The translations under genes were made by a program, and so were the position numbers. Positions 63,427 to 64,000 of a DNA stretch of 64,000 bases are shown here, one piece after another (the stretch's first letter is position 1; the number at the start of each line of letters is the position of its first letter). The stretch is taken from assembly GCF_902499135.1 (NCBI RefSeq), contig NZ_CABVPR010000001.1:1-64000 (forward strand), written 5' to 3'. The notes beneath the pieces were generated by a model. That model made no database searches. It had not been told where the DNA came from and worked only from the letters and a program-made list of their open reading frames with translations. The stretch comes from Burkholderia dolosa (GTDB lineage Bacteria > Pseudomonadota > Gammaproteobacteria > Burkholderiales > Burkholderiaceae).

Positions 63427-64000
63427 TTGAAGATAGCGATTCTGGGTGCCGGCGCACTGGGCTGCGCGATCGGCGCGACGCTCACCGGCGGCGGTCACGA
63501 GACCTGGCTGATCGACCGTTCGCCCGCGCACGTCGATGCGATGCGCCGCGACGGGCTGCGCGTCGACGACGCCGGCGGCTCGCGATACGTGCGCGTCCGT
63601 GCGACGACGCAGGCTGCCGAAGCCGGCATCGCCGATCTGGTGATCGTGCTCGTGAAGTCGTTCCAGACCGACGCGGCCATCCGCGGCGCGCACGCGCTGA
63701 TCGGACCCGATACGGTCGTGCTGTCGCTGCAGAACGGTCTCGGGCACGAGGACATCCTCGCCGACGCCGTCGGCCGCGAGCGCGTGATCGCGGGCAAGAC
63801 CTACGTCGGCGGCGTGCTGCGCGGCGCGGGCCACATCGAGTCCGGCGTGATCGGCAAGTACACGCATATCGGCGAGCTCGACGGCCGCATCACGCCGCGT
63901 ATCCGCGCGATCGCCGACGCGTTCGATGCGGCCGGCCTCGCGACGACGATCAGCGACAACATCGTCGGCACGATGTGGGACAAGCTGCTCGTCAACGTCG
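63427..64000 (+). CDS. Ketopantoate reductase (ApbA/PanE) family protein, partial
   Basis: About 191 codons before the right edge. The N-terminus KIAILGAGALGCAIGATLTGGGHETWLIDR is the PanE-type NADP-binding fold; LVIVLVKSFQTDAAI, VVLSLQNGLGHEDIL, and IAGKTYVGGVLRGAGHIESG (with the substrate-active Lys) follow the family order, and the C-terminal domain begins at MWDKLLVNV. TTG start at 63427 is chosen for the AAGGAG at 63415-63420; no ATG is possible near. The divergent LysR gene suggests a catabolic reductase rather than pantothenate synthesis (inference). Confidence 0.85.
   Translation, partial: MKIAILGAGALGCAIGATLTGGGHETWLIDRSPAHVDAMRRDGLRVDDAGGSRYVRVRATTQAAEAGIADLVIVLVKSFQTDAAIRGAHALIGPDTVVLSLQNGLGHEDILADAVGRERVIAGKTYVGGVLRGAGHIESGVIGKYTHIGELDGRITPRIRAIADAFDAAGLATTISDNIVGTMWDKLLVNV

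Overview
The window is high-GC DNA with dense genes, mostly GC-ending codons and many simple tandem repeats between genes. Gene content points to a Burkholderia-type betaproteobacterium: hopanoid genes, AAHS and ACS transporters, many LysR regulators and plant-polymer catabolism. The replicon looks like a secondary chromosome: accessory catabolic operons, each with its own regulator, and no rRNA, tRNA, phage or IS element that I could see. I cannot name the species.

Layout. 0-2.7 kb: hopanoid genes (partial hpnB; ispH and hpnH). 3-10 kb: small enzymes, a hemolysin III-type membrane protein, the cstA-ybdD pyruvate/carbon-starvation uptake pair, an ECF41 sigma factor, and a LysR gene preceded by a textbook ECF41 promoter. 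10-14.7 kb: repeat-rich spacers around a PRC-barrel protein, aroG, yceH and an SDR. 14.7-17.9 kb: an uncharacterised operon (class II aldolase, DapA-like lyase, MOSC protein) diverging from an XRE-cupin regulator across a perfect palindrome. 18-30 kb: HutC-like regulator, PhyH-type dioxygenase, LysR, cytosine-deaminase-like amidohydrolase, glycine-zipper lipoprotein, GNAT, Tat-exported GH28 polygalacturonase, class III aminotransferase, diaminopropionate ammonia-lyase and Lrp regulator.

30-42.8 kb is a complete ferulate-to-protocatechuate module. A tannase-type feruloyl esterase, a porin and an AAHS transporter form one arm; ech-vdh-fcs convert ferulate through feruloyl-CoA to vanillin and vanillate; vanAB demethylate vanillate. 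A MarR and a GntR (VanR-type) regulator sit in the middle. I find the same ATCAGG-yTA-CCTGA operator at four places, in front of every arm.

43.3-54.6 kb is an operon for non-phosphorylative L-arabinose (and probably D-galactose) oxidation: arabonate dehydratase, ACS-type transporter, keto-deoxy-arabonate dehydratase, sugar 1-dehydrogenase, AraFGH ABC importer and SMP-30 lactonase, with a divergent LysR regulator. A 49-bp hairpin-forming tandem array fills the only large gap inside this operon. 54.6-62.3 kb is a LacI-controlled beta-galactoside operon (ABC ATPase, GH42 beta-galactosidase, binding protein, two permeases) ending in a strong terminator. The window ends with a LysR gene diverging from a partial ketopantoate-reductase-family gene.

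Taken together, the GH28 pectinase, feruloyl esterase/ferulate pathway, arabinose oxidation and GH42 operon match the breakdown products of feruloylated, arabinose- and galactose-rich plant cell walls. That is an inference from gene content.
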